Source of the DNA: an uncultured Clostridia bacterium
GTDB taxonomy: Bacteria > Bacillota > Clostridia > UMGS1810
DNA length: 64,000 bases
Direction: 5' to 3'
NCBI GenBank assembly: GCA_934481345.1
Contig: CAKSPF010000004.1
Span: 62,001-126,000 of the forward strand
The notes below the pieces were generated by a model. It was not told the DNA's origin. It saw nothing but the letters and a program-made list of their open reading frames with translations, and searched no databases. The translations under genes were made by a program, and so were the position numbers. Positions 1 to 9,073 of this stretch are shown one piece after another. Each line of letters begins with the position of its first letter. Positions within the stretch are counted from its first letter, which is position 1.

Positions 1-174
1 AGCTTCAACTGTAATCGTCTTTGTAAGGTCTAAACTGAATATACCCATGATTGATTTAGCGTCTACTACATAGCGCTCGGAAATCAGATCGATATCGAAT
101 TCGTATTTGTTCACAATGTTTACAAAATTCTTAACATCGTTGATTGAACTGAGCATAATTTTGAATGTCGTCAT
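1..174 (-). CDS. HPr-family protein, Crh-like, 3' part cut by window edge
   Basis: The first 58 codons of a small HPr-fold protein; the remainder lies left of the window. The region around residues 39-44 (AKSIMG) matches the regulatory Ser46 region of HPr and Crh, with Ser41 as the likely HprK phosphorylation site. The N-terminal segment where HPr carries its catalytic histidine (GIHARPA-type motif) reads SSINDVKNF and has no histidine. By analogy with B. subtilis Crh, this suggests a regulatory rather than phosphotransfer role in carbon control (inference). The ATG at 174 follows a clear GGGGGTG ribosome site. The family call rests on one half of the protein only. Confidence 0.75.
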   Translation of the reverse strand, partial: MTTFKIMLSSINDVKNFVNIVNKYEFDIDLISERYVVDAKSIMGIFSLDLTKTITVEA

Positions 175-201
175 AATTTCACCCCCTTTTTTATTTATTA
201 T

Positions 202-230
202 ATTATACTACACAAAATTTTTTTAGTCAA
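202..230 (-). promoter_or_regulatory. Promoter of the HPr-like gene
   Basis: On the - strand a TTGACT -35 box (225-230) is separated by exactly 17 bp from a TATAAT -10 box (202-207). It lies about 30 bp upstream of the ATG at 174. This is a near-consensus sigma-A promoter. Confidence 0.8.
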
Positions 231-246
231 TTTATTTTATAACATA

Positions 247-274
247 TTGCAAATTTTTGTAAGTAGTGTATAAT
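247..274 (+). promoter_or_regulatory. Promoter of mtaB
   Basis: A TTGCAA -35 box (247-252), 16-bp spacer and perfect TATAAT -10 box (269-274) stand 32 bp before the mtaB start. It is divergent from the HPr-like promoter. The -35 box is only a partial match. Confidence 0.6.
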
Positions 275-306
275 AAACTAAGAATAATTTTAAGGAGTTT
301 ATATAT

Positions 307-1605
307 ATGAAATCAGTATCTTTTTGCACACTCGGATGCAAAGTTAACCAATATGAAACCGAAGCAATGCTGAAGCTTTTTTCAGACGCAGGTTATGAAA
401 TAAAAAACTTTGACGAAGTATGCGATGTATACGTTATAAACACCTGCACCGTAACAGGTATGGGCGACAGAAAGTCACGCCGGATGATACACCGTGCAAA
501 AAAGCTTAATCCCAAAGCCGTTATTGTCGCGGCCGGCTGCTATTCGCAGGTAGCTCCGGATGAAATCAAAAAAATCGACGGCGTCAGCCTTATTCTCGGA
601 ACAAGTGAACGTGCAAAAATAGTCGGACACGTCGAGGAATACTTAAAAGAAAGAGAAAAAAACGTGTTTGTTTCAGATATAATGAAACAGCGTGAATATG
701 AGGATTTGTGGGTAAGCTCCTATTCGTCAAAAACACGCGCCTTTGTAAAAATAGAAGACGGTTGCACAGCGTTCTGCACCTACTGCATAATACCGTATGC
801 AAGGGGACCTGTCCGCAGCCGACCGATGGAAAGCATTGAAAAAGAAGTAAAACAGCTTGCACAAAACGGGTTTAAGGAAATTGTGCTTACCGGCATACAT
901 ATAGCTTCATACGGAAAAGACACAAAAAAAGAAACCCTTCTTGACGTTATCCGCCTTGTAAGCTCTGTGGACGGTATCGAACGCGTCCGCCTCGGCTCGG
1001 TGGAACCGCGGATTCTGACAGAGGAGTTTATAAAAGAAATTTCCGGTATAAAAAAGGTGTGCAACCACTTTCATATCTCGCTCCAAAGCGGCTGTACCGA
1101 AACGCTTAAACGCATGAACAGAAAATATACCGCCGAAGAATATGAAAACAGCGTAAATATTTTGAGAAAATACTTTGACAATCCGGCTATCGCAACCGAT
1201 ATTATGGTAGGCTTTCCGGGAGAAACCGAAGAAGAATTTAATAAATCCCTTGATTTCGCAAAGAAAATTCATTTTGCCGACGCTCATGTTTTTGCTTATT
1301 CAAACCGAAAAGGCACAAAAGCCGATACATTTCCGAATCAAGTGGATAAAAAAGTAAAGGAAGAACGCAGCAAAATACTTACCGCATGCATTAAGAAAAT
1401 GCACAGCGAATATCTTAAAAAGCTTATCGGAGAAACAACCGAGGTGTTATTTGAAAAAAGGCAGCAGAACGGCGCTTTTGAAGGCCATATGACAAACTAT
1501 ACAAAGGTTCATGTGAATACCGGCGAAGATATTTCAAACAGAATATTAAAAGTAAAAATAACAGATACGGACGGCAGCATAGCACTCGGAGAAATTGTGG
1601 GCTGA
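307..1605 (+). CDS. mtaB: tRNA t6A37 methylthiotransferase MtaB
   Basis: Radical SAM enzyme that converts N6-threonylcarbamoyladenosine at tRNA position 37 to the 2-methylthio form. The N-terminal UPF0004 domain carries the three auxiliary cluster cysteines at C11, C47 and C78. The radical SAM cluster cysteines are C153, C157 and C160 in a CTAFCTYC motif. A C-terminal TRAM-like RNA-binding region closes the protein. At 432 residues it has the usual family length. The opening CTLGCKVNQYE is typical of MtaB (YqeV) rather than MiaB. A TAAGGAG ribosome site precedes the ATG at 307. It is a monocistronic unit, ending at the strong hairpin at 1628. Confidence 0.93.
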   Translation: MKSVSFCTLGCKVNQYETEAMLKLFSDAGYEIKNFDEVCDVYVINTCTVTGMGDRKSRRMIHRAKKLNPKAVIVAAGCYSQVAPDEIKKIDGVSLILGTSERAKIVGHVEEYLKEREKNVFVSDIMKQREYEDLWVSSYSSKTRAFVKIEDGCTAFCTYCIIPYARGPVRSRPMESIEKEVKQLAQNGFKEIVLTGIHIASYGKDTKKETLLDVIRLVSSVDGIERVRLGSVEPRILTEEFIKEISGIKKVCNHFHISLQSGCTETLKRMNRKYTAEEYENSVNILRKYFDNPAIATDIMVGFPGETEEEFNKSLDFAKKIHFADAHVFAYSNRKGTKADTFPNQVDKKVKEERSKILTACIKKMHSEYLKKLIGETTEVLFEKRQQNGAFEGHMTNYTKVHVNTGEDISNRILKVKITDTDGSIALGEIVG

Positions 1606-1627
1606 AACCGCTGTTAAAAACAAAATA

Positions 1628-1674
1628 AATTCTGTAAATATATTCTGATACAGAGTATATTTACAGAATTTTAT
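1628..1674. terminator. Bidirectional terminator between mtaB and the DUF2752 gene
   Basis: A perfect 15-bp inverted repeat (1628-1642 and 1656-1670) has an inner TCTG/CAGA extension. It is followed by T residues on the + strand and lies between two convergent genes. The right arm overlaps the stop codon of the - strand gene. Confidence 0.8.
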
Positions 1675-2059
1675 TAATTGTATACGAAATCACAACTATT
1701 ACTGCATACACAGCATACATGTATTTTTTTGAGAGCTGTTTTTCAACAACCGCAATCAGATTTTTATCATAAACGACATCAATTACAGCTAAAATACTGT
1801 ACACAGAAATTCCCAAAAACAAAGGAACCGAAAGTACATTATACTTAACGGCAGCATAAAAATCCAGTTTCATAATTGCAATAAATCCGCGCGTAAGACC
1901 GCAGCCGGGACATGAAATATCAAAAATACTTTTTAACGGGCACAATGACCTTTTAAAAATTTTTGTTGCAGCGTACAAAATCAAAAAAAGAATAAACCCT
2001 ATGCACAACGAACATAGGGTTTGTTTTTTTCGTTCTTTACTATGCCAACGGTTGTCCAT
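1661..2059 (-). CDS. DUF2752 family small membrane protein
   Basis: A 132-residue protein with about three predicted membrane helices and the diagnostic DUF2752 motif CPGCGLTRG. The family's function is not established. I chose the ATG at 2059. A GTG at 2077 is also possible but would deepen the overlap with the upstream TM2 gene, whose stop is at 2040-2042. The overlap suggests translational coupling in a three-gene operon of small membrane proteins reading from 2758. No clear Shine-Dalgarno site is visible before either start. Confidence 0.75.
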   Translation of the reverse strand: MDNRWHSKERKKQTLCSLCIGFILFLILYAATKIFKRSLCPLKSIFDISCPGCGLTRGFIAIMKLDFYAAVKYNVLSVPLFLGISVYSILAVIDVVYDKNLIAVVEKQLSKKYMYAVYAVIVVISYTINKIL

Positions 2060-2480
2060 AACTGTCTCTGAAACCACCGGTCAGAATTGAAATCAAGTCA
2101 ATAATTGTACCGATATAGCATACACCTCCGGTAAGGAGATACAATACTCCGCTGCCAACCTTACCCACATACATTCTGTGCAAACCGCCTATGCCAAAAA
2201 GGCCTATTATGCACAATACAAGAGCAACCATTTTGCTCTTTCTTGGTCCGTAAAATCCGTTAAACGAACCGTTTTCGTTAGTATTGGTATTTGTGTTTGT
2301 AATATTGATTGTCGGCTGAGAGTTTGCTGACTGTTTTGCCTCGTCAATCACATTTCCGAGATCGTTTTTGCAATACAGCTTACCTTTTACCTCGACAAGA
2401 CAATCCTTGCAGAAAGGTTTTCCGCAATATGTGCACATTCCCTGTGCTTCAACTTCCGGATGATTTGTACAATTCATCAT
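2040..2480 (-). CDS. TM2-domain membrane protein with N-terminal zinc-binding motif
   Basis: 146 residues. The first 40 residues hold a B-box-like cysteine/histidine cluster (CTNHPE, CTYCGKPFC, KDC, YCKND) that probably binds zinc. A Thr/Asn-rich linker of NTNTN repeats follows, at about residues 55-70. The C-terminal half is a TM2 domain with two membrane helices joined by the GLHRMYVGK turn. The start overlaps the stop of the preceding gene (ATGA at 2477-2480). TM2 proteins are widespread with no general function known. I have no evidence for a ligand. Confidence 0.85.
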   Translation of the reverse strand: MMNCTNHPEVEAQGMCTYCGKPFCKDCLVEVKGKLYCKNDLGNVIDEAKQSANSQPTINITNTNTNTNENGSFNGFYGPRKSKMVALVLCIIGLFGIGGLHRMYVGKVGSGVLYLLTGGVCYIGTIIDLISILTGGFRDSYGQPLA

Positions 2481-2758
2481 TTGTTACCCCCATTATCATT
2501 AGATTCATTAAAATAATCTTTTAACTTTAAAAATACCGTCCTTGAAACAAATAAAATACATATGCCTACAACAATACAGCTTACAAACAAACCTATTATA
2601 AGCACAGGCAGCATATTGGCAAAATTAAGGTTTCTGAAATCAAAAATAGTTGAATCAATTGAGCCTGCGAACAATGCAATCCCCAACGTTATCAAAATAC
2701 ACACCAACGCAAGAACGATAACTAAAATAATCTGAGAAAAAACAGATTTGTTTTTCAT
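2477..2758 (-). CDS. Small two-helix membrane protein, unknown function
   Basis: A 93-residue protein with two strongly hydrophobic stretches (about residues 8-32 and 47-72) and a charged tail ending NESNDNGGNK. I do not recognise the family. The ATG at 2758 was chosen because AGGGTGG lies seven bases upstream; a GTG at 2767 would sit inside this ribosome site. It is the first gene of the operon with the TM2 and DUF2752 genes. Confidence 0.65.
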   Translation of the reverse strand: MKNKSVFSQIILVIVLALVCILITLGIALFAGSIDSTIFDFRNLNFANMLPVLIIGLFVSCIVVGICILFVSRTVFLKLKDYFNESNDNGGNK

Positions 2759-2796
2759 AGCAACCACCCTTATATTTAATACTTATTACTGTTAAC

Positions 2797-2825
2797 ACTA
2801 TATCATATTACAACAAAATTGTCAA
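2797..2825 (-). promoter_or_regulatory. Promoter of the small membrane-protein operon
   Basis: On the - strand a perfect TTGACA (2820-2825), 17-bp spacer and TATAGT (2797-2802), the latter preceded by an extended -10 TGA. It lies about 40 bp before the start at 2758. Confidence 0.8.
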
Positions 2826-2843
2826 GATATTACAAATTAATAC

Positions 2844-2877
2844 AAAAAAAGGCGGCACGAAATGTAATCCTGCCGCC
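2844..2877 (-). terminator. Terminator of the purine operon
   Basis: A GGCGGCA/TGCCGCC stem (2851-2857, 2871-2877) with a 13-base loop is followed on the - strand by seven T residues. It begins 13 bp after the purL stop. Confidence 0.85.
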
Positions 2878-2889
2878 ATATAAAATATA

Positions 2890-5800
2890 TTATTTAAAAA
2901 ACTTTACACATGCGTCAAAAATGCCCATATCGTAGTTTCCTTCAACATTTTTGTAAAGTCCGTCCGAATATCTCTCGGTATGTCCCATTTTGCCGAAAAT
3001 TCTGCCGTCGGGCGATGTGATTCCCTCAATGGCATATACGGAGCCGTTCGGATTAAACTGCACATCATACGTCGGATTTCCGCTTAAATCGGCATACTGC
3101 GTAGCAATCTGTCCGTTTTCCGCAAGCTTTTTGATAAACTCCTCGCTTGCAATAAACCTTCCCTCGCCGTGCGAAACGGGAACGGTATAAACCTCTCCCG
3201 GATTTGTGTTTGCCAGCCACGGAGATTTGTTTGACGAAACAACAGTTCTTACAAGCTTTGACTGATGCCTGCCGATTGTGTTAAACGTAAGTGTCGGACT
3301 GTTTTCATCAATGTCCGTAATTTTGCCGTATGGCACAAGTCCAAGCTTGATAAGCGCCTGAAAACCGTTGCATATACCGCACATAAGTCCGCCGCGTTTG
3401 TCCATAAGCTCACTCACTGCGTCTTTAACTGCGTCATTTCTGAAAAATGCCGCTATCATCTTTGCCGAACCCTCCGGCTCGTCGCCTCCCGAAAAACCGC
3501 CGGGAATAAATATCACCTGAGATTCTCTTATTTTATCCGCAAAGTCGTCTACCGAGCGCGCAATGCTCTGTGCACTCAGATTGTTTACAACAAAAATTTC
3601 TGCCTCGGCGCCCGCGTCATCCACAGCCTTTGCAGTGTCGTATTCGCAGTTTGTTCCCGGAAATACAGGAATAAGGATCTTAGGTCTTGAAGTTTTAACG
3701 GCAGCAGATGTTCTCTCGGATGCACTGTAGCTGAATGTCTGCACAGGGGTCTTTTCTGTTTCGATATTGCATTTATACACCTTTTCAAGCACCGATTCAT
3801 AAATATCAAATATTCCGTCAGCATCAAGCCTTGTGCCTTTATAACAGAATTCACACTTTTCGGTTGTACTTCCGATATATACACCCTCAGCGGTATCATC
3901 ACACATTTCCAGAACAAATGCTCCGTAATTGTAGCCGAATATATCATCAAGCGATAAATCGCCGTTAAAATCAAATCCTATTCCGTTGCCCATTGACATT
4001 TTCAGCACAGCCTCCGCAATGCCGCCGTATGTAGGAGTATATGCCGCAACGGCACTGCCGCTTCGGATAAGCTCTGTCACGCGTGCAAATACTTTTTTTT
4101 GCGACTTGACGCAGGGCAAACCGCTCTCGTCATAATCTGGTTTCAGCATAATCACACGGTGACCGCTGTTTTTAAACTCCGGAGAAATGATGTTTTTAAC
4201 TCTGTCCGTCGTTACGGCAAAGGAAACAAGCGTAGGCGGAACATCAATATTTTCAAAAGAACCGCTCATCGAGTCCTTGCCGCCTATTGAGCCTATCTCA
4301 AAATCAAGCTGTGCCTTAAACGCACCCAAAAGCGCCGCCGCAGGCTTGCCCCAACGCTCAGGCTCGGTTTTCGGTTTTTCAAAATATTCCTGGAATGTAA
4401 GATATACATCCTCAAACGAAGCACCTGCCGCAACAAGCTTTGAAACAGATTCCGTAACCGCCAGATATGCGCCGTGATACGGACTTTTTTCCGTTATAAA
4501 CGGATTGTAACCCCAAGCCATCACCGAGCAGTCGTCCGTATGTTTGTTTTCGGAAGAAATTTTGTTAACCATTGCCTGAATGGGTGTTCTCTGATATTTT
4601 CCGCCAAAAGGCATAAGAACCGTTCCCGAACCGATTGTAGAATCAAATCTTTCGGAAAGCCCCCTCTTTGAGCACACATTCAAATCACCTGCAAGAGCCT
4701 CCATGTTTTTCTTAAAATCACCCGAAATATCTTTGGAGAATTTCTCAGCTTTTTTTACCTTAACATCAATATGCTTCGGTGCTCCGTTTGAATTTAAAAA
4801 TTCGCGCGAAACGTTTACAATACTTTTTCCGTTCCAGTTCATTACAAAGTACGGCTTTTCCTGTATGTCTGCAATTTTGGTTGCCTCGATGTTCTCGCTG
4901 TTTGCAAGCCGGCAGAATTCTTCCGCGTCCTCTTTGGCAACAACCACAGCCATTCTCTCCTGCGACTCGGATATAGCAAGCTCCGTGCCGTCAAGACCTT
5001 CGTATTTTTTCGGAACAGCATTCAAATCAACCGCAAGACCGTCCGCAAGCTCTCCCACCGCTACCGATACACCGCCTGCACCGAAGTCATTGCAGCGTTT
5101 TATAAGCTTTGAAGCTTTCGGATTTCTAAATAATCTCTGAAGCTTTCTTTCCTCGGGCGCATTACCTTTCTGCACCTCGGCACCGCAGCTTTCAAGCGAT
5201 TGCAGCGTGTGGGACTTTGATGAGCCCGTAGCGCCGCCGCATCCGTCACGGCCGGTTTTTCCGCCCAGAAGAATTACCACATCACCCGGAACAGGTCTTT
5301 CACGTCTTACATTTTCAGCCGGAGCAGCCGCTATAACAGCCCCTATCTCCATTCTTTTTGCAGCATAACCGTCATGATATATTTCGTCTACAATGCCTGT
5401 GGCAAGACCTATCTGATTACCGTATGAGGAATATCCGTTTGCCGCTGTTGTAACGATTTTTCGCTGCGGCAGCTTGCCGTTCATTGTTTCCGAAACGGGT
5501 TTAAGCGGATTTGCCGCACCTGTCACACGCATTGCGGCATAGACATAACCTCTGCCCGAAAGCGGATCGCGGATTGCTCCGCCTATGCAGGTAGCCGCAC
5601 CGCCGAAGGGTTCGATTTCGGTCGGGTGGTTGTGTGTTTCGTTTTTAAACATAAGCAGCCATTTTTCTTTTTTGCCGTCCATTTCAACGTCAATTTTAAC
5701 TGTGCAGGCATTTATTTCTTCCGATTCGTCAAGCTTGTCAAGTTTTCCGTTCTTTCTCAGATACTTCACCGCAACGGTAGCTATATCCATCAGATTAACC

Positions 5801-6582
5801 GGTTTGGTTCTGCCGAGCTCATCTCTTACCGCCAGATACTCATCATAAGCCTTTTGTATCAATTCGTCCTCAAAGCTTACGCTGTCTATAGTCGTAAGGA
5901 ATGTTGTGTGACGGCAGTGATCCGACCAGTATGTATCTATCATTTTGATTTCCGTTATTGTGGGGTCGCGCTTTTCGGAAATAAAGTATTTCTGGCAAAA
6001 TTCTATGTCGTCTGCGTCCATTGCAAGACCGTTTTCGGTTATAAATTCTTCGAGCTGCTGCCTGTTCAAGCCGATAAATCCGTTTAAGGTTTTTACCTCT
6101 TCGGGCACATCATAGTTTATTTTGAGCGTGTCAAAGCTGTCAAGCGACGCCTCGCGTGCTTCAACGGGATTTATTACATATTTTTTTATTTCGTTTATTT
6201 CTTCATTTGTAAGGCTTCCGTAAAGTAGGTATATCTTAGCGGTCTTTACAATCGGTCTTTCGCCTTTTGATATAAGCTGAATACATTCAGCCGCCGAGTT
6301 TGCGCGCTGGTCGAACTGACCGGGCAGATATTCTGCCGCAAATACGCACGATGCATCTTTGATTTCCACTTCGTCCGAAACTATATCAAGCTGAGGTTCT
6401 GCAAATACCGTCTTTTTGCAGTATTCAAATAATTCGGGAGATATGTTTTCCGCATCATAGCGGTTTACTATGCGTACATCCTCTATTCCGCCTATCTGCA
6501 AAAAGCTTTTTATGTCATTTTTCAGGGCTTTAGCTTCGTTTGCAAGCTCCTTTTTCTTTTCCGCAAATACTCTGTAAACCAT
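2890..6582 (-). CDS. purL: Phosphoribosylformylglycinamidine synthase, single-chain type
   Basis: Converts FGAR, glutamine and ATP to FGAM, step four of purine synthesis. At 1230 residues it is the long form that carries synthetase and glutaminase domains in one chain, so separate purQ and purS genes are not needed. Visible motifs include DHCRHTTF and NETHNHPTEIEPFGGAATC in the FGAM synthetase half. The C-terminal class I glutaminase has nucleophile Cys in LMCGICNGFQ, with SHGEGRF and GHTERYSDG near the end supplying the catalytic histidine and glutamate. The start overlaps the purD stop by one base (TAATG). It is the last gene of the operon, followed by a strong terminator. Confidence 0.95.
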   Translation of the reverse strand: MVYRVFAEKKKELANEAKALKNDIKSFLQIGGIEDVRIVNRYDAENISPELFEYCKKTVFAEPQLDIVSDEVEIKDASCVFAAEYLPGQFDQRANSAAECIQLISKGERPIVKTAKIYLLYGSLTNEEINEIKKYVINPVEAREASLDSFDTLKINYDVPEEVKTLNGFIGLNRQQLEEFITENGLAMDADDIEFCQKYFISEKRDPTITEIKMIDTYWSDHCRHTTFLTTIDSVSFEDELIQKAYDEYLAVRDELGRTKPVNLMDIATVAVKYLRKNGKLDKLDESEEINACTVKIDVEMDGKKEKWLLMFKNETHNHPTEIEPFGGAATCIGGAIRDPLSGRGYVYAAMRVTGAANPLKPVSETMNGKLPQRKIVTTAANGYSSYGNQIGLATGIVDEIYHDGYAAKRMEIGAVIAAAPAENVRRERPVPGDVVILLGGKTGRDGCGGATGSSKSHTLQSLESCGAEVQKGNAPEERKLQRLFRNPKASKLIKRCNDFGAGGVSVAVGELADGLAVDLNAVPKKYEGLDGTELAISESQERMAVVVAKEDAEEFCRLANSENIEATKIADIQEKPYFVMNWNGKSIVNVSREFLNSNGAPKHIDVKVKKAEKFSKDISGDFKKNMEALAGDLNVCSKRGLSERFDSTIGSGTVLMPFGGKYQRTPIQAMVNKISSENKHTDDCSVMAWGYNPFITEKSPYHGAYLAVTESVSKLVAAGASFEDVYLTFQEYFEKPKTEPERWGKPAAALLGAFKAQLDFEIGSIGGKDSMSGSFENIDVPPTLVSFAVTTDRVKNIISPEFKNSGHRVIMLKPDYDESGLPCVKSQKKVFARVTELIRSGSAVAAYTPTYGGIAEAVLKMSMGNGIGFDFNGDLSLDDIFGYNYGAFVLEMCDDTAEGVYIGSTTEKCEFCYKGTRLDADGIFDIYESVLEKVYKCNIETEKTPVQTFSYSASERTSAAVKTSRPKILIPVFPGTNCEYDTAKAVDDAGAEAEIFVVNNLSAQSIARSVDDFADKIRESQVIFIPGGFSGGDEPEGSAKMIAAFFRNDAVKDAVSELMDKRGGLMCGICNGFQALIKLGLVPYGKITDIDENSPTLTFNTIGRHQSKLVRTVVSSNKSPWLANTNPGEVYTVPVSHGEGRFIASEEFIKKLAENGQIATQYADLSGNPTYDVQFNPNGSVYAIEGITSPDGRIFGKMGHTERYSDGLYKNVEGNYDMGIFDACVKFFK

Positions 6583-7841
6583 TATTCTGCTCCCTTCAGT
6601 GCTTTTTTGCCTATATCTGTTCTGTAATATGCATTTTCAAATTTTACGTCTTTTACGGTATCATAAGCCTTCTGTATTGCTTCTTTAAGCGTCGGCGCCG
6701 TTTCCGTAACTCCCAGGACTCTGCCGCCGTATGTGAGCAGCTTTTCTCCGCTGAGCTTCGCACCCGCAACATAAATATTTTTGTCTTTCGGCATTGTTAT
6801 TTCAAAGCCTGTTTCATATTTTTTCGGATAACCATTTGACGCCATAACAACGCAGCAGGCACACTCGTTTTTAAATCTGACATCGGCTTTGTCCAGCGTT
6901 CCGTCTGCCACATTCTGCATTATATCCAAAAGGTCGCTTTCAAGAAGCGGAAGAACAACCTGCGTTTCGGGATCTCCGAAACGGCAGTTGTACTCTATAA
7001 CCTTCGGTCCTTTTTCGGTAAGCATAAGTCCAAAATACAGGCAGCCCGAAAAGCTTCTGCCCTCCTCGTTCATTGCGTTGATTGTCGGGATGAAGATTTT
7101 TTCCATACATTCCTTTTCTATTGCAGAAGTGTAATACGGGTTCGGCGCTACCGTTCCCATACCGCCCGTGTTAAGACCTTTGTCGCCGTCACCGGCACGC
7201 TTGTGATCCATTGATGAAACCATCGGAACCAAGGTTTTGCCGTCCGTAAATGTAAGTACCGATACTTCGGGACCTGTAAGATATTCTTCGACAACAACCC
7301 GGCTTCCGCTTTCGCCAAAGACCTTGTCCTGCATCATGGAAATTACGGCTTCCTTCGCTTCATCAAGCGTCTGCGCTATGATTACACCCTTTCCGAGCGC
7401 AAGCCCGTCAGCCTTTATTACAACCGGCAAGGATGACTTTTCCACATATTCCAGAGCCTTTTCCATGTTGTCAAAAACTTCGTATTCCGCTGTGGGAATA
7501 TGATATTTTTTCATGAGATTCTTGGAAAAGACCTTGCTGCCTTCTATGATTGCCGCATTTTTGCGCGGACCGAAGCATTTGATGCCGATTTCATTGAGTT
7601 TGTCAACCGCGCCGAGAACCAAAGGATCATCGGGAGCAACAACAGCAAAATCTATTTTGTTTTCCGCGGCAAAGTCCGCAATCTTCTCAATATCCTTTGC
7701 GTTTATATCCACACACTCCGCGTCTGCCGCAATTCCGCCGTTTCCGGGAAGTGCATATATTTTTTCAACCGAAGAATTTTCCTTTATTTTTTTTATTATG
7801 GCGTGTTCTCTGCCACCGCCGCCTATAACCATTACTTTCAT
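6582..7841 (-). CDS. purD: Phosphoribosylamine-glycine ligase
   Basis: ATP-grasp enzyme joining glycine to phosphoribosylamine to give GAR, step two of purine synthesis. The N-terminal GGGGREHAI motif, the central ATP-grasp region (KADGLALGKGV, MGTVAPNPYY) and YNCRFGDPETQ are diagnostic. 419 residues is the normal size. GGAGGG lies six bases before the ATG. It lies 24 bp after purH and overlaps purL by one base, so the two are probably translationally coupled. Confidence 0.96.
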   Translation of the reverse strand: MKVMVIGGGGREHAIIKKIKENSSVEKIYALPGNGGIAADAECVDINAKDIEKIADFAAENKIDFAVVAPDDPLVLGAVDKLNEIGIKCFGPRKNAAIIEGSKVFSKNLMKKYHIPTAEYEVFDNMEKALEYVEKSSLPVVIKADGLALGKGVIIAQTLDEAKEAVISMMQDKVFGESGSRVVVEEYLTGPEVSVLTFTDGKTLVPMVSSMDHKRAGDGDKGLNTGGMGTVAPNPYYTSAIEKECMEKIFIPTINAMNEEGRSFSGCLYFGLMLTEKGPKVIEYNCRFGDPETQVVLPLLESDLLDIMQNVADGTLDKADVRFKNECACCVVMASNGYPKKYETGFEITMPKDKNIYVAGAKLSGEKLLTYGGRVLGVTETAPTLKEAIQKAYDTVKDVKFENAYYRTDIGKKALKGAE

Positions 7842-7865
7842 GTTATACCCTCCGACCGCTTTATT

Positions 7866-9050
7866 TTAGTGATGGAAAAGCCTCATGTGCGTAAATGCCA
7901 TGGCAATTCCCCTGCTGTTACATTCCTGTATTACGTTGTCGTCACGGATAGAACCGCCCGGCTGTGCAACGTATTCAACACCGCTTTTTGCAGCACGGAT
8001 AATATTGTCGCCAAACGGGAAAAATGCGTCCGAGCCGAGAGAAACACCCTTTATTTTTGAGAGATATTCTCTCTTTTCTTCTTTGGTAAATTCCTCCGGT
8101 TTAACCTTAAACAGCTTCTGCCATTCGCCGTCCGCAAGCAAATCTTCGCTCTCGTCCGATATATACACATCTATCGCATTATCTCTGTCCGGTCTTTTAA
8201 TTTCATCTTTAAAAGGCAGATTGAGCACTTTGTCACACTGCCTTAAATGCCAGTTGTCCGCTTTTCCGCCGGCAAGCCTTGTACAGTGAATTCTGGACTG
8301 CTGACCTGCGCCCACTCCTATTGCCTGTCCGTCCTTTGCATAGCATACGGAGTTTGACTGAGTGTATTTAAGGGTAATAAGTGCAATTATGAGATCTCTT
8401 TTCACAGTGTCGGGAATATCTTTATTTTCCGTAACTATCTCGCCGAGAATGCTTTCGTCAATTCTGTAATTGTTTCTTCCCTGCTCAAAAGTCACTCCGT
8501 AAACCTGTTTGCGCTCAATTTCATCGGGAACATAGTTTTCATCTATCTTTACAATGTTGTAGGAGCCTTTGCGCTTGTTCTTTAAGATTTCGAGTGCTTC
8601 AGGTTCATATCCCGGAGCAATAATTCCGTCGGAAACCTCACGGGCAATAAGCTTTGCCGCCGTAACATCGCATACATCGGAAAGAGCAATCCAGTCGCCG
8701 AATGATGACATTCTGTCTGTTCCCCTTGCCCTTGCGTATGCCGTTGCTATCGGAGATTCATCAAGACCTTTAACGTCTTCAACGAAGCAAGCCTTTTTGA
8801 GCTTTTCATCCATTTTTATTCCCACTGCCGCAGATGTCGGGCTGACATGCTTGAAGGATGCCGCAGCGCACATGCCGAGCGCACTTTTCAGCTCTTTTAC
8901 AAGCTGCCAACTGTTGAATGCGTCAAGAAAATTAATGTAACCCGGCTTGCCGTTGAGTATTTCTATCGGAAGATTTGAGCCGTCTGCCATAAAGATTTTT
9001 GCCGGCTTCTGATTTGGATTACAGCCGTATTTTAATTCAAATTCCTTCAT
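7866..9050 (-). CDS. purH: AICAR transformylase without the IMP cyclohydrolase domain
   Basis: 394 residues corresponding only to the formyltransferase half of bifunctional PurH; the roughly 190-residue N-terminal cyclohydrolase (MGS-like) domain is absent. It transfers formyl from 10-formyl-THF to AICAR. The catalytic segment KHVSPTSAAVG and the GVGAGQQSRIHCTRLA and DAFFPFGDNI motifs are intact. The ATG at 9050 was chosen because AGGAGG stands eight bases upstream; a TTG one codon earlier is less likely. The adjacent purO gene supplies the missing ring closure. Confidence 0.92.
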   Translation of the reverse strand: MKEFELKYGCNPNQKPAKIFMADGSNLPIEILNGKPGYINFLDAFNSWQLVKELKSALGMCAAASFKHVSPTSAAVGIKMDEKLKKACFVEDVKGLDESPIATAYARARGTDRMSSFGDWIALSDVCDVTAAKLIAREVSDGIIAPGYEPEALEILKNKRKGSYNIVKIDENYVPDEIERKQVYGVTFEQGRNNYRIDESILGEIVTENKDIPDTVKRDLIIALITLKYTQSNSVCYAKDGQAIGVGAGQQSRIHCTRLAGGKADNWHLRQCDKVLNLPFKDEIKRPDRDNAIDVYISDESEDLLADGEWQKLFKVKPEEFTKEEKREYLSKIKGVSLGSDAFFPFGDNIIRAAKSGVEYVAQPGGSIRDDNVIQECNSRGIAMAFTHMRLFHH

Positions 9051-9073
9051 CAATTATTCCTCCTGAAATCCGA

